Shown: positions 1 through 10,766 of the stretch, in pieces
How positions within the stretch are numbered: position 1 is the stretch's first letter
How the letters are laid out: the number at the start of each line of letters is the position of its first letter
Origin: Eleginops maclovinus
Lineage: Eukaryota; Chordata; Actinopteri; Perciformes; Eleginopidae
Length of the DNA stretch: 64,000 nt
Reading direction: 5' to 3'
Assembly (NCBI RefSeq): GCF_036324505.1
Contig: NC_086363.1
Span: forward strand, 8,919,155 to 8,983,154
Made by a program: the position numbers and the translations under genes
Notes under the pieces: generated by a model
What the model was told of the DNA's origin: nothing
Seen by the model: only the letters and a program-made list of their open reading frames with translations
The model's database searches: none

Positions 1-44
1 ACCTTAAATAAAAGAGAGAGGCATTGAAAGGAGAACATGTATAC

Positions 45-144
45 CTGAGGTAGGTAGATCCAGTAATCAGCCAGATACACACAGAAGGGGGCCACCACAC
101 TGCCCACACGGCACATCATACTGCCACTACCCACTGCCAGAGAC
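45..144 (-). CDS. slc22a16: SLC22A16 exon 7 (TM11 region)
   Basis: The acceptor follows CTCTAG at 145-150 and the donor GTATAC starts at 44. The exon is 100 nt, one base completing the arginine of CELYPTIIR plus 33 codons. It encodes SLAVGSGSMMCR followed by a hydrophobic segment ending YWIYLPQ, the typical SLC22 TM11 context. Confidence 0.85.
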
Positions 145-3073
145 CTAGAGGGAGATCATGCACACAGTCAGCAACATTAGAGAAGACAGATTCAGTGACG
201 TCAGGGTACTGACAGTTTAAACAAGACTCAGTTATTATAAACTATATGATAAGCAACATTCCTTTAAGAAAAAGTTGGTCAGATAACAATATTCTGTGGA
301 ATGGGGTTAATGGAATAAAAGGGCTGCAAAGAATACTAACACAAATAAGTTCTTTTGGTTTTTGAAGAAGCATTTTGAAACTTCTCCGTTTGAACTGACC
401 TGATAATGGTTGGGTAAAGCTCACAGGTGTATAGGTAGATGAGACCAAAGGCGATTGCGATTGCAAACTTCCCTATCATACACAGAGCGATGGCCAGTGC
501 ATCAATGTCCTGTGGAAAAGAGAGGGGGGTCACGATGAGATGTCAAAAATAAAACACATGACCTTTGACCTTCAGAACTTTCACTATACCCCTGACAACC
601 ATAACAGTCGAGCGTCAAACAAGGGCACAGATGATCACACAAAAACTCCATGGACTGAAGATCAATCTCACCAGATTTGATCACAGTTTCTCGCAAGTGA
701 TCAAATAAACTGAAGGAATGATTGCTCCCATAGTCACTTTTAGTGTACTCCATTATTAAAATTTGCTGCATTAGAAAAAAAAACCTGGAGAACTATGAAG
801 CGACAGATACAGACAACAACACATACATGGAATAGAACTGACTACTCTAAAGTTACACAGAGAGAAGAGGGAGGCTGTGAGAGGTTATTTACTCCAAACA
901 AGCTTTTAATAACTTGTTGGTTTGAATCCAACATCCTTTTTTTAGATGTACTTGTGTTGAATGAACTTGTTGTTTAATATTTTTGCAAGAATTAACTGAA
1001 TAATTAAGAATAAGTGGGAGGCTTCGGCCGCCGGTGAAATACCACTACTCTTATCTTATATTGTTGGTTTAAAGCTGCCAGTAATATGGTATATTTGCAT
1101 GGTCATTATCACATTAAGTGTGGCAAAAATATATTGAAATAAATCTAGTGTGGACTGGAACTTTGGAAACAACCCTGCACCTGTAAACTGTGCCGCTGAG
1201 GGTCGCTCTGAAGGTTCTGTCAAACCCCACGCCAGCTGATGGGCACCAATGAAGATGAGGAAACCTCAGTTCAATTTGGACAAAATACACAGAAAGGGGA
1301 AAGGGCTTGTGAGAGCTATTACTGTAACTTTCAAACTAACATAGTAAAGTGTAGCAGTGTGGACAAACACTGCATTCAGGAGCAGGAGCACTCAGAGTAG
1401 GCATTATAAAAAGGGAGTCTGTTGAGTATTTCCTGAGACCAAATTAGGTTTTGACTGCGAGGATTGCATTTCAAATCGTCAGGAACTTCTGAGGAAACGT
1501 GCTCAACAAGAATGGATAGAACATCAGACCCAAAAAAGACACATGTATTGTGTAAAGAATTACAGATTGTATACAAAGAGTGGGACTAATGCCAAGTTTG
1601 GTGAAAATAAAAAGGATCAGAATTTATGAAAACATACACAGCTATTGCAAAGAAAGTGTACATAAGTGGGAAAGAAGAGAAGATAAGCTATCATTCTCAA
1701 AGTAATAATGATTGCCAAGCTAACCCTAACATTAACCCTTCTTTTCTCTCATTGGATAAAAATAAAATGCAAGGATCTATTGTATGATGCTCCTGACACT
1801 GAGACATCCTAAGTCATTTCAATGTTAATGTCCCCTGGGAAACTCTTTTCAAATAGTAATAGTGAGTTATGTTAAATTAGGTTACATGCCCTCTGGTATG
1901 TGAGATTTAAGTCTGCACAGTGACATAAGTAGAGAGGAAAAGTAGAAAAAAGCTAGATGACTCTCTGTCCTGTCTCCATGTTACTATTTTTCATCTCACG
2001 CTTGCTGACCACTCAGTTTTTAAAGGCTTTGAATGTAAGGGCATATTAACTTGGACATTACGCAACAGGAGGAGCACTCAATTGGGTCAGAGCTCAGAGC
2101 ACCAATACTGGGAACTGCATGTGTTGTATATCAGGGTTCAACAGTCCGAACCTGGGGTTATTTCAGGGCACTAAACTCAAGAGCTAACGCTACGCAAGTT
2201 AAAAGTGAAATTACTTTCAAAAGGCCTTTTATTACAGATGTTATTTATAACATTTTTCTGGCTTTCCTTTAATGGTTATGTTTTATATTGAGTATGACAT
2301 AATGATATGTATGTCATCTGGCACATTTTCTTTAAATTTGGGGTCAAGAGAATTGAATTGCATTACTCGTAATTATGATATTTGTTATGGAGACACTGAA
2401 ATTTGTGTTGAGTATATAGTAGTTTTATAGTTACAAAGAAATAAAAGTGTTCATGATGCATCTAAATAACCAAAAGCATGATTATCACAGTCTAAGATAA
2501 AAAAATACCCGCACTTCAATGTCTTACTCTCATACACACTCTCAGTACGTACAGCAGGTACCACAATGATGAGCATACAAGCGACCCCGGCCAGGAGCAG
2601 AGCTGGGGCACAAGTCTTCTTCCTGCCAATCCGATCCATTGCAAAACAGCCAACCAGATAAGAGGGGACCTCCACGGCACCTGGAAAGACCCCATTACAG
2701 CAGCTGTCAGTGAGAGGTTATAGTGGTACTGACACACTGACACGGGAAACTCTATCTAGGGGACCTAGAAATAACCTGCATCTGCAAGGTTTGTGATGCA
2801 AGGTTTGTCCCCAAATGACATGGGTGAGGATTATAAATGTTTGTAATGTGTAAAGGAAGTACAATAAATCAGTAGCAACAAAATTGCATTGCATCAAATG
2901 TTCATCAGTTTTGTTATTTAAAAAAAAAAAAAATGTTTGGGACATAACCAATTTTATTTTCTCAATCAGAGGACAAATACAGGGAAACTATTCTGTTATT
3001 TTAATTGCTCACAGTCTAATTTGTATGTGTTACTAAAATCAGAGCAGCCAACTTAGTAAACAGCCTCATTTGA

Positions 3074-3110
<37 letters not shown>

Positions 3111-6100
3111 ACACACACACACTGGCAAACCAAAGAGAAAGGCCCAATCTTCATTTAAAGCTCACAGGTTGTTTAGGCAGAACAGCTGTTGTCAAAAATA
3201 CAAATATGAATATACTTAACGTTACATGACCTAACTCTGATGTTGTTGTATAATTTAGCAGTATCAGTACCACTGATCAGCCAATCACTTACCAGCTAGG
3301 AAGAGGTTCATGTACTGGTTTCCTCCTAAGTTGACTGATCCCAAAGAGAAGACATAGTAGCCCAGGCTGCCGATGAACCAGATGGACCACACTGTGCATG
3401 TACGGCCCGCCATCCTCCAGCTGCCGAACAGATCCAGGATGGAAAGCTTCTTTTCAGACTGTGCTTGCCGCTCCTCCTCCTCCGTCTCCAGCAGAGGTTT
3501 GCCATTTTCTCTGTCCTTCGGCTCCAGCAGCTCCTGCACCTTTAGCTTGCATTCAAGGCCGTTGAAGCGGGCCATCGTGTCCAGCAGGGTCTGAGCGTCC
3601 TTGTAACGGCCCTTGGCCATCAAGTAAAAGGGTGTTTCAGGAAACTTCCAGCAGAAGATCAGGAAAGGCGAGGTGCAGGTGGAGAGAATGATCTGGTAGA
3701 TCCACCAGACCCGCACCAGGTAACCGGTCAGAGCCACCACCATGATGCCGACAGCAAAGGCCGCGTGCACGTGCATAGAGGTCCATGTGCGTACCTTAAT
3801 TCCAGTGAACTCAGTGACGTAGACAAACACCACCACGAGGTAGCCGCTGGACACCTGCCAAACGCAAAGATGGGAAAGAGGAAAGGAGGTACACAGGAGG
3901 GAGGGGGAAGGAGAATTGGAAGATAAAATGGAAAAAAGGGGGAAGAAAGATCGGAGATACATGAATAGGAATATCATTTTCTGTTGATATACAGACTCCT
4001 GAGGGGTTATTTATTATGGGGGAAAAAAGCATTGCATATAGCAATTGTTTAATTAGTTTCATTTTCAGTTTTATTTTGTCCACACTGTGTAGGTATAGTT
4101 ACCACGGGGAGTCACAATGTCCGGCTGTTATGTATAAGCACTTGCTTGCTTCAGTCGTTCATGATGTTCACAAGATTTCAAATTTATGGTAATATGTTGC
4201 TCTATATATAACCTTTCATGTAACATTGAACCCTTGTTTTCTTTGTCAGAACTTCGAACATTTAGTATTTTAATTTCCATGTTATGCATAGGCTACGGCA
4301 GTAATCAGGTGTTAAGTCCCTTTTTATTAGACTGTGTCTGCACTGTGTTCAGAGTGGCTCTGCAGTATAACCCTATCTGAGTGTCTGTTTCTATGTGAAA
4401 AACAACAGCTGTAGCTGGGTAGGACTCGGGGGGGATGGTAGGATAGAGGAGGAGAGAAACTTTGAACAACTGTAAGGGCTCTTTCAGCACAACTTTACTG
4501 CGTGGACTAACCCTAGTCGTAATGACTCCCTTCCTCAGACTTGTTGTTTTGTGCACATATTATATTAACCCTGTACACAAAAACAACATTCTGTACAATT
4601 CTATCTCACAAACATACTCTTACTTTCTCACTCTACAACTGTTTATCCCCTTAGATTCCTAATAATTGTGTATGTTAAACAGGGTGCTTCAGTTTACTTG
4701 ACTGTTGCTGACTTTTACCAGTACCGGACCTGCTTTAATCTTACAAATTAAATCAGGTGTTTACATTTAACTATTTAGAAGAACATCAACTCAACTCATG
4801 ACCTTAACATGACCTTTACATTGACATGTATTCTTGATTATAAAGAAGTGTGAGCAACTGTGGTATAAAGTCTGCACATTTCTTGCATTGTCTTGTTTTA
4901 TATGACCTTATCCTTTTTCTCTCAGAGCTACGTGAATATGTTCTTATTATATACAGCTGGAAAAACATGCTGCGGATCTGCATGTTGGCTCGGTTGCAAT
5001 GTGACTAACATAAGGTGGTATTCATAGAGAACATAAGCTAGTAGCCAAGAGATTGTTAGAAAATAAGAAAGATGGATGATAAACTTTAAGAAGTTGTTTT
5101 AAAAAACAGAGAGTGGAAAGTCCCTTCCCAGCTCTGGACGCATTTGCTACTCTTAACAGCGAGGTCTTGTTCTAGAAATACACATCCCAGTTGCTCACCT
5201 TACTGCTTTTTTCATATGACCTTATATCATTCTACAAGATTTGGAAAGTTCCTCAAATTATACACACCACGGTATGCATGACCAAACACGGTTACATACG
5301 CATACAGTACACACAAACTTACCATTGCAAGAAGAAAGCGGAGCACCACAAATATATAATAGTTTCCAGAGAATGCTACAGAAACCCCAAGCACGAACTG
5401 ACACAGGCTGGTGAACATCATGATCCTCACGCGACCAATTCTGGAGGAGAGAAAATCCCAATGAAGGAAGTGAGAGGGGGAAATAGAGAGACATATAGAT
5501 CAAGTAATTGAGCTCACCTAAATTTACAGATGAACAATGCATTCAAACAGGGTTGAAATGGTGCTTTTAAGGGATTCTTTGAAGAGAAATTCAGTTTTAT
5601 AGATCTGTATATTCAAGTCAACTAACAATTAATCAACAACATAGTTTGAGGGTGAGACTAAAAATGTGTTCAGTCAAACCCAGCCATACTATCAAATTTT
5701 TGTACTAAACAAGTCATAATTTTCCCTGCAGCATTTTGTGTCAAACCCTTTGCGCCGTACCTTACAGATTTGCCAGAATTCTACCTGTACAATACCAAAC
5801 ACTAATATTTCCAGCTGTGTCTGCAGGGTATAACATTAACATGTGACTGCACTTTGCATTCAACATGGAAGAGATTCTCAAGCACTTCATTAACTAGCAT
5901 AACCTGACCATAAAATGTGAATGCTCAGCCCATAAAAGCATTCAACTGATAGTCATGGTGGATTAGACCCCGGACAAAACCACAAGATAAAATACAGTGT
6001 GGTGGGATGATGATTAACAAACTAATTTTAACTACTTACTTATGATAAGGCCGGCAAACATCAAAGCAAGTTTTCACTCGACTGACTTTATCAGACCAAA

Positions 6101-7922
6101 GTACTTCTCCTTAATGTTTATCACTTCAGTTTTGACTGAGCAGTTTGGCTGGATCCCCTGATCAGTCCAAAGTGTGCCTATTGTTTACCTGACTCCCTCA
6201 TTACTTTTCCTTTCTGTTTGTCCTCCCTCAATCCCATCATCCACACCAACCATAATGTCAGTCTCTTCATCCCTCTCCTGACATGATTCCTGTCTACATG
6301 CTCGAAAGCAACTCTGTCCTGCACTCCCATAAACACCACTGAGCATGAGAGATGACAGTATCATTTTAAAGTGCGAAGATGTCTCCTGAAGTTATGACTA
6401 CATGTGTAAAGTATTAAGGCTCTCTCAGCCGCAGCCTGCACTACCTGAACCTGTGCTCTTGTTTACATTCCTACGAGAGAAGATTATGGTTCATGTGTCT
6501 CATATGACGTAATTTACGCCGCCTGTGATGATTCTCGCTCTGCAAAAAAAGTACCCTCCCCCTTTTTCCTCCAGTGCATCCCCTGCTCACCTGTCAGCAA
6601 TGTCCCCAAACACCAACGCTCCGATCAGCACTCCCATCATGAAAGTGGGCTGGCACAGCTTAGCCAGCCAGTCCTTTTCGCACACCAAGTCCCAGTCGGT
6701 TACAATGCTTTGGTGAACTTCAGTGAGGTCGTAAACAAAGTTACCATCGCAGGTTTTCACTGTTTTGTTGGTATATAAGTTGTTTCTAAAGGGTTGTGGG
6801 TTGATACGCATGGCGCTGCACCTGCTGAGCTCCCACTGTTCTCCCTCAGCCGTCGTCACTACCAAGGGCCCAGTCCCCGCCTTGAAGATTGGTAGAATGT
6901 CTTCCAGGCTGGACGCCGTCAGGTTACCATATAGGACCTCAGTGATGTTGCCTGGCCCTCCACACACAAAGTTTGGTGTCTGCACTAAGAATACAGAGGC
7001 CAGGTAGTGGATCCCACAGGCTACGGCCTGGAAGACTGCTGCAAAGTACAGACATGCCTGAAATCTGGGGAGAAATGAAATGCATTAAGACGCGCTGACA
7101 CCAGAGATGATGAGAGAATTGCATGCAATCTTTTAGCTCTCCAATTGAACAGATAACAGCAAAGAGGTCACCATAACAACTCTAACTAATATAAAGCTTT
7201 GCTTGAGTGCTTGAACAACATATGCAGTGTTTAGGGGCATTCAAAACAAGCCAACATTGCATACTGCATAGGATTTAAGTAAGTGGTGAGATAACTTATC
7301 AAATAAGTTTTCCTATACATTATTATACATTTCTTTTTTTGGAGTGTATAAGTTCTTTTCAGCTACCAAACAAATAAAAACTACAAATCTTGTATATGTT
7401 ATCAAAGAGGAAAGCAAATAAAAACATATAGTGGCTTGTGATTTGTGTGAAAACTTAATTAATAAAGAAACAACATTAATTTAGCACTTTTTGGCTTATA
7501 AGGAGAACTGGAACAGCTTCTAAAAAGTGAGATTCAGGCATTACATTTGTATTTTAGCTTTTCATGCAATAAACAAAAGAGATACAGTTCCAGTCAAAGT
7601 CAGACTAGTTCTTCTCGGGTTAGGCTAGCCCCCCGTAATCATTAAGATGTGTTACAATGTGTATTCAAATGATCCAAAAGCATTGTGCACAGGTAGCTTA
7701 ACATTGTGCAAAGTGCTTGAGCTCTTTTTTTGTGTTTGTTTTATAACGCACGTGGAATTTAATAAATAAATTGGGAAGTTAGTATTCCAAAACTACCCAA
7801 CTGTTGATAATACGACCAAAACAGCGCGATATAAACCACAGAGCAAAGGAAATATGCCAACTAAGTTTTAAGTGATACCGTTTGAAATGTCCGATCTCGT
7901 CGAATATTCTCTCTACGGTCAT
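45..7922 (-). CDS. slc22a16: SLC22A16-like organic cation/carnitine transporter (partial, 3' end outside window)
   Basis: Join of seven exons: 7922-7879, 7064-6591, 5440-5323, 3854-3293, 2680-2553, 509-400 and 144-45, giving 1536 nt or 512 codons. All junctions are GT-AG and in frame. The product is a major facilitator protein of the plasma membrane with about 12 membrane segments. TM1 (about residues 16-42) is followed by a large extracellular loop with N-glycosylation sequons at N54, N62 and N114 and several cysteines. The family motif GDIADRIGR follows TM2, a long charged cytoplasmic loop lies in exon 4, and CELYPTIIR carries the SLC22 ELYPT signature. SLC22A16 in mammals carries carnitine and organic cations. 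That substrate is inferred from family and from the METTL24/CDC40 neighbourhood. The last exon and stop codon lie left of base 1. Another SLC22 paralogue is possible but less likely given synteny. Confidence 0.86.
400..509 (-). CDS. slc22a16: SLC22A16 exon 6 (TM10, ELYPT signature)
   Basis: 110 nt, entering in phase 0 after TTTTCCACAG and leaving with two bases before GTCAGT. It encodes a hydrophobic helix (IGKFAIAIAFGLIYLY) and then CELYPTIIR, the most diagnostic SLC22 motif in the window. Confidence 0.9.
559..571 (-). promoter_or_regulatory. Perfect DR1 nuclear-receptor motif in SLC22A16 intron
   Basis: The minus strand reads AGGTCAAAGGTCA, two AGGTCA half-sites spaced by one base. This is the consensus for RXR heterodimers with PPAR and for HNF4. 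Carnitine transporter genes of this family can be PPAR targets in mammals. Occupancy here is inference only. Confidence 0.45.
1007..1055 (+). pseudogene. 28S rRNA gene fragment (about 49 bp)
   Basis: The stretch contains GAATAAGTGGGAGGC, then a GGCCGCC block, then GGTGAAATACCACTAC. These match in order a conserved part of vertebrate 28S rRNA as I remember it. Similarity stops on both sides in AT-rich intron sequence. It is far too short to be a functional rRNA gene and is best read as an rDNA or rRNA-derived fragment inserted in an SLC22A16 intron. Confidence 0.75.
2553..2680 (-). CDS. slc22a16: SLC22A16 exon 5 (TM8-TM9 region)
   Basis: 128 nt, two bases plus 42 codons. The acceptor is CTTTCCAG and the donor GTACGT. 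It encodes AVEVPSYLVGCFAMDRIGRK and a helix ending LIIVVPA. MDRIGRK is the second MFS loop motif of the family. A second possible donor (GTACTG) four bases on would break frame with exon 6. Confidence 0.87.
3075..3122. repeat. (AC)n microsatellite, interrupted
   Basis: 48 bp of AC dinucleotides with one AT interruption, in SLC22A16 intron 4. Confidence 0.95.
3293..3854 (-). CDS. slc22a16: SLC22A16 exon 4 (TM4-TM7 and cytoplasmic loop)
   Basis: Large 562-nt exon, 187 codons plus one base. It starts VSSGYLVVVFVYVTEF, passes two further helices and reaches KFPETPFYLMAKGRYKDA. A highly charged loop rich in E, K and R follows (about 60 residues), then a helix around WSIWFIGSLGYYVFSLG. The acceptor is TTTGGCAG and the donor GTAAGT. 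PETP followed by a helix is typical of the SLC22 central loop. Confidence 0.9.
3855..5322 (-). other. SLC22A16 intron 3
   Basis: 1.5 kb of AT-rich sequence with no exon, transposon or long repeat that I can recognise. A purine-rich tract follows the acceptor region at about 3880-3960. Confidence 0.6.
5323..5440 (-). CDS. slc22a16: SLC22A16 exon 3 (TM3-TM4)
   Basis: 118 nt, one base completing the arginine of GDIADR plus 39 codons that begin IGRVRIMMF and end VVLRFLLAM. The acceptor is TCTCCTCCAG and the donor GTAAGT. It completes the conserved DRxGR loop across the splice junction. Confidence 0.88.
5441..6590 (-). other. SLC22A16 intron 2
   Basis: 1.15 kb, no recognisable exon or mobile element. 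Confidence 0.6.
6591..7064 (-). CDS. slc22a16: SLC22A16 exon 2 (TM1, extracellular loop, TM2)
   Basis: 474 nt. It begins FQACLYFAAVFQAVACGIHY (TM1) and runs through a long extracellular loop with NIT, NLT and NKT sequons and paired cysteines. It then reaches DWDLVCEKDW and the TM2 helix, and ends GDIADR. The acceptor is TTCTCCCCAG and the donor GTGAGC. The CGIHYLASVF segment resembles remembered SLC22A16 more closely than OCT1-3. Confidence 0.92.
7065..7878 (-). other. SLC22A16 intron 1
   Basis: 0.8 kb of AT-rich sequence. Nothing else recognised. Confidence 0.6.
7879..7922 (-). CDS. slc22a16: SLC22A16 exon 1 coding part (start codon)
   Basis: The ATG at 7922-7920 opens MTVERIFDEIGHFK, and the split arginine codon joins exon 2 to give HFKRFQACLYF, the usual SLC22 amino-terminal pattern. 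The donor is GTATCA. Upstream sequence is GC-rich 5' UTR. Confidence 0.82.
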
Positions 7923-8150
7923 TGTGGGACGATGCGTGTGCGCCTCGTGTCTCCCGGTGCGTCTCTCTCCGGGCGGGCAGAGGATCCTGAGCGCTTCAAC
8001 GCTAAATATTCAACTGTGACTTCCAGAGAGCGGAGTGAGGGTAGTAGGGGCGTGCCCGCGCACACACGCACGCACAGACACACAAACACACAGAGACCGA
8101 CGCAACGGAGGGGTCCGCTTGCACTTACTAAATCAACGTGAACACGCCCT
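7923..8150 (-). promoter_or_regulatory. SLC22A16 5' UTR and probable promoter
   Basis: GC- and CpG-rich stretch directly upstream of the start codon, in contrast to AT-rich flanks. It also holds a CA/GC-rich simple tract near 8057-8100. I see no clear TATA box. The transcription start is not defined. Confidence 0.4.
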
Positions 8151-10253
8151 TCACCTGATTGATGATGTTTGAAACATCACAGAGAAAGGTCGCTATGAAC
8201 ACAATCAATGCATTCTAATGTTGAGTTTGTTTTTTTCTGTTTTTGTTTTATTAAAATGAATTTATATATATATATATAAGAATTGTTCTGTCAGTCTTAT
8301 AACTATTTATTCTGTTAAATAGAGTGCCAAAGGGCAACACTGGACTCCTGACATCATGGAGCCATATTTCTTCTGAGGTGTTAGTCTTATCAAATAAACC
8401 TATTCTTAAGCCAAAGGGAAAAGCAGCTGCTGTAGATATGCCTAGCGTTTACAACTAACGCTTAGTGGTAATGAGCTGGGGAGTTTCCAATCACCACAAG
8501 GTTTTAGTTAATCTCTAAGCAAACAATATTCATCTTGTCCTCTCTTTCCATTTGTTCTCATAACACAGAGCTGCGACCTATGCCCATTTTACAATTCCAC
8601 CAAAACTATCATTCACAAACCACTTTGCAATAGTCCAAATTCCCCAAATAATCAGTGTAAATAACACAACGATAAACACGATTTATCAAATTTGAGATTC
8701 ATGAAATATTTGGCATTTATCACAAATCAATTAAAAGCACAAACACAAGATACTAAACATGAAATGCTGGTCTGATGTGTGTGGGTATTTATTATTTTTT
8801 TGCTTGTGTGTGTCTGTGTGCTTTTATGAATAGCCTGTGACTGGACATTAGTCCTTAAGGGTAAATCAGGCCTTCTTACACTCTAATTGCTACATGTTAG
8901 CCCCAAAACAGAACAGATTACAGGCCTTACATGTTCGTTTGTGTCGATGCATGCATTTTTATTCAGTTTTGATGAAAGATGCAGTTTTGTTTCCCTTTTT
9001 TCAGAATGTTTGTAATCACATCCCAGCTGCCTTACTCTTATATATACAACTTTTTAGACAAATCCTCAACACCAAAGGCTAATTCCTGACACAAAACCCC
9101 TATGATCTCCAAACCTCTCTTATATCTGTCTGCAAGTGTTGCTTTTGAAGCATTTGATTAATGATTTATTTGTGCAGTAGCTGTGACCCTATTGACTTTC
9201 TGCTCCTAGTCTTGTCTGGATTCGGCAGGACTACAAGCTTCACAGTGTTTGTTTTTGCCGTCGCACTGACTCGCCATCTGCTCCATTTCATCCAATGGGA
9301 AATAATCAAACAGTGGAGGTATAACTGAAATAGGTAATTCATGCAGACACTTTACAAATACTGAGCAGCATTGAAATAAAAGAGTCTACTTCAGTTTCAG
9401 GAGTAACGTTTACATTTCAACTAAATCATTTAACTGCGTTATAGTCTTAGGAGTATTAACTATTTCCGGAGTCCAAAAAACAAAAATAAAAGCAGATTGA
9501 TTTATAGCACAAACAGATGCTGTTGCCATAAATCACACATGGAGCTGTCTTCTTACACATTCATGTTATGCTATGGTGTTAGAGACTACAACCTATAACA
9601 AAAATCTATATTCTATATAATCTATATATATATTATATATAAGGTTCAATATACTTTTGTATCATCACTAACTTTTTCTTGCTATATATAGAAGATATGA
9701 GGAATATTTCTGGGTAACTAAATTCATGCAAATTAAGTTTGTGCTGTGTTTTCATCAGACTTTGTGAACTGTGTGTTTGTTTATGCAGTATTTTGGGCCT
9801 CAGCTGAAAGAAAACACTAACGTTCACCTGCTCCCGTCTCAACCAGCTGCTTCCCACCAAGCAACAACTTTATCTATGTCTCAGTGTTTTTTAATTTTAT
9901 TTTACTGGGTAAACAAACCTATTTCAGTCTAGTTTAATCTTGTTCTACCTTGTGTGTTGTGAAACCTGCCCACAACACACAGTCTTATATCAGAGGCCCT
10001 GCTGTTTGTTTACATGATAGCGTGAAGTAAATCCCACCTGCATGTAGCCTTCACTCTTTATCTTACGTTTCTAAACCTAAAAAGGAAGGAGCCAATCTTT
10101 TAGCCTCAGCTCACATGCCTTTTATAGCCAATACTCACATATGTGCAGACAAATTGTGTGAGTCATAGCTTGGTGGACACGTCTAAATAAGTAGAAGCTA
10201 ATTGATCAAGTTAACATGATCTTTGCTCTCTGGAGGACAGGAGGGGAAGGAAG

Positions 10254-10300
10254 TGTGCACATAGCGTTGTGTGCACATAGAGTTATGTGCACATAGCGTT
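10254..10300. repeat. 16-bp tandem repeat, three copies
   Basis: Units at 10254, 10270 and 10286 read TGTGCACATAGCGTTG with one or two changes each. Each unit contains the palindrome TGTGCACA or part of it. Confidence 0.85.
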
Positions 10301-10752
10301 CCATGTGACAAATCATTTCAATATGTGTATGACTGTTTGCAGAGAGGGAAAAAAATCTCCTTTGTGCAACCTGAAAAAAAAAAAAGAATTCTCCATGTAC
10401 ATGATACATGTGTCTTATATTCTGAGGTCATTTCATTAGATGTTTTCAGGATAAATTTGGATTTCTTTGTGTGAATGCACACGACATAATCCGTCATCAC
10501 ATTCACTCACACATTGCCCCCCACTGTGTGTACATGTATAAAAGCCGAGAGCCCAGATATGGTTGTGTTAAAGAAACCATTTCTGCATGAAACTTCAGTC
10601 AGTTTATCAGACTGCATTCTTTCCTAATACTCTCATTGCTTTCAGTCCTATAACCAGTTAAATTAACATCTGACTAAATCTCTTCAGGCAGTCACAGACT
10701 CACATAAGGTTGTAATCAGATCCATATGGAGGTAAAGAGTGTCCATGTGTAA

Positions 10753-10766
10753 CCACCGGGTGGCAG
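10753..10766 (+). promoter_or_regulatory. CTCF-like motif
   Basis: CCACCGGGTGGCAG differs by one base from the CTCF core CCACCAGGTGGCAG. It lies between two divergent genes, where an insulator would make sense. Motif match only. Confidence 0.35.

Larger units (their letters stand above)
510..2552 (-). other. SLC22A16 intron 5
   Basis: About 2 kb of AT-rich non-coding sequence between exons 5 and 6. It holds a perfect DR1 motif at 559-571 and a 28S rRNA-like fragment at 1007-1055. I see no further exon. Confidence 0.7.

Noticed and set aside
1721..1740. TAACCCTAACATTAACCCTT resembles vertebrate telomere repeat.
   Set aside because: Fewer than three imperfect units, too short to call an interstitial telomeric site.
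2516..2552. Alternative longer donor for SLC22A16 exon 5 (GTACTG).
   Set aside because: It would add four bases and break frame with exon 6.
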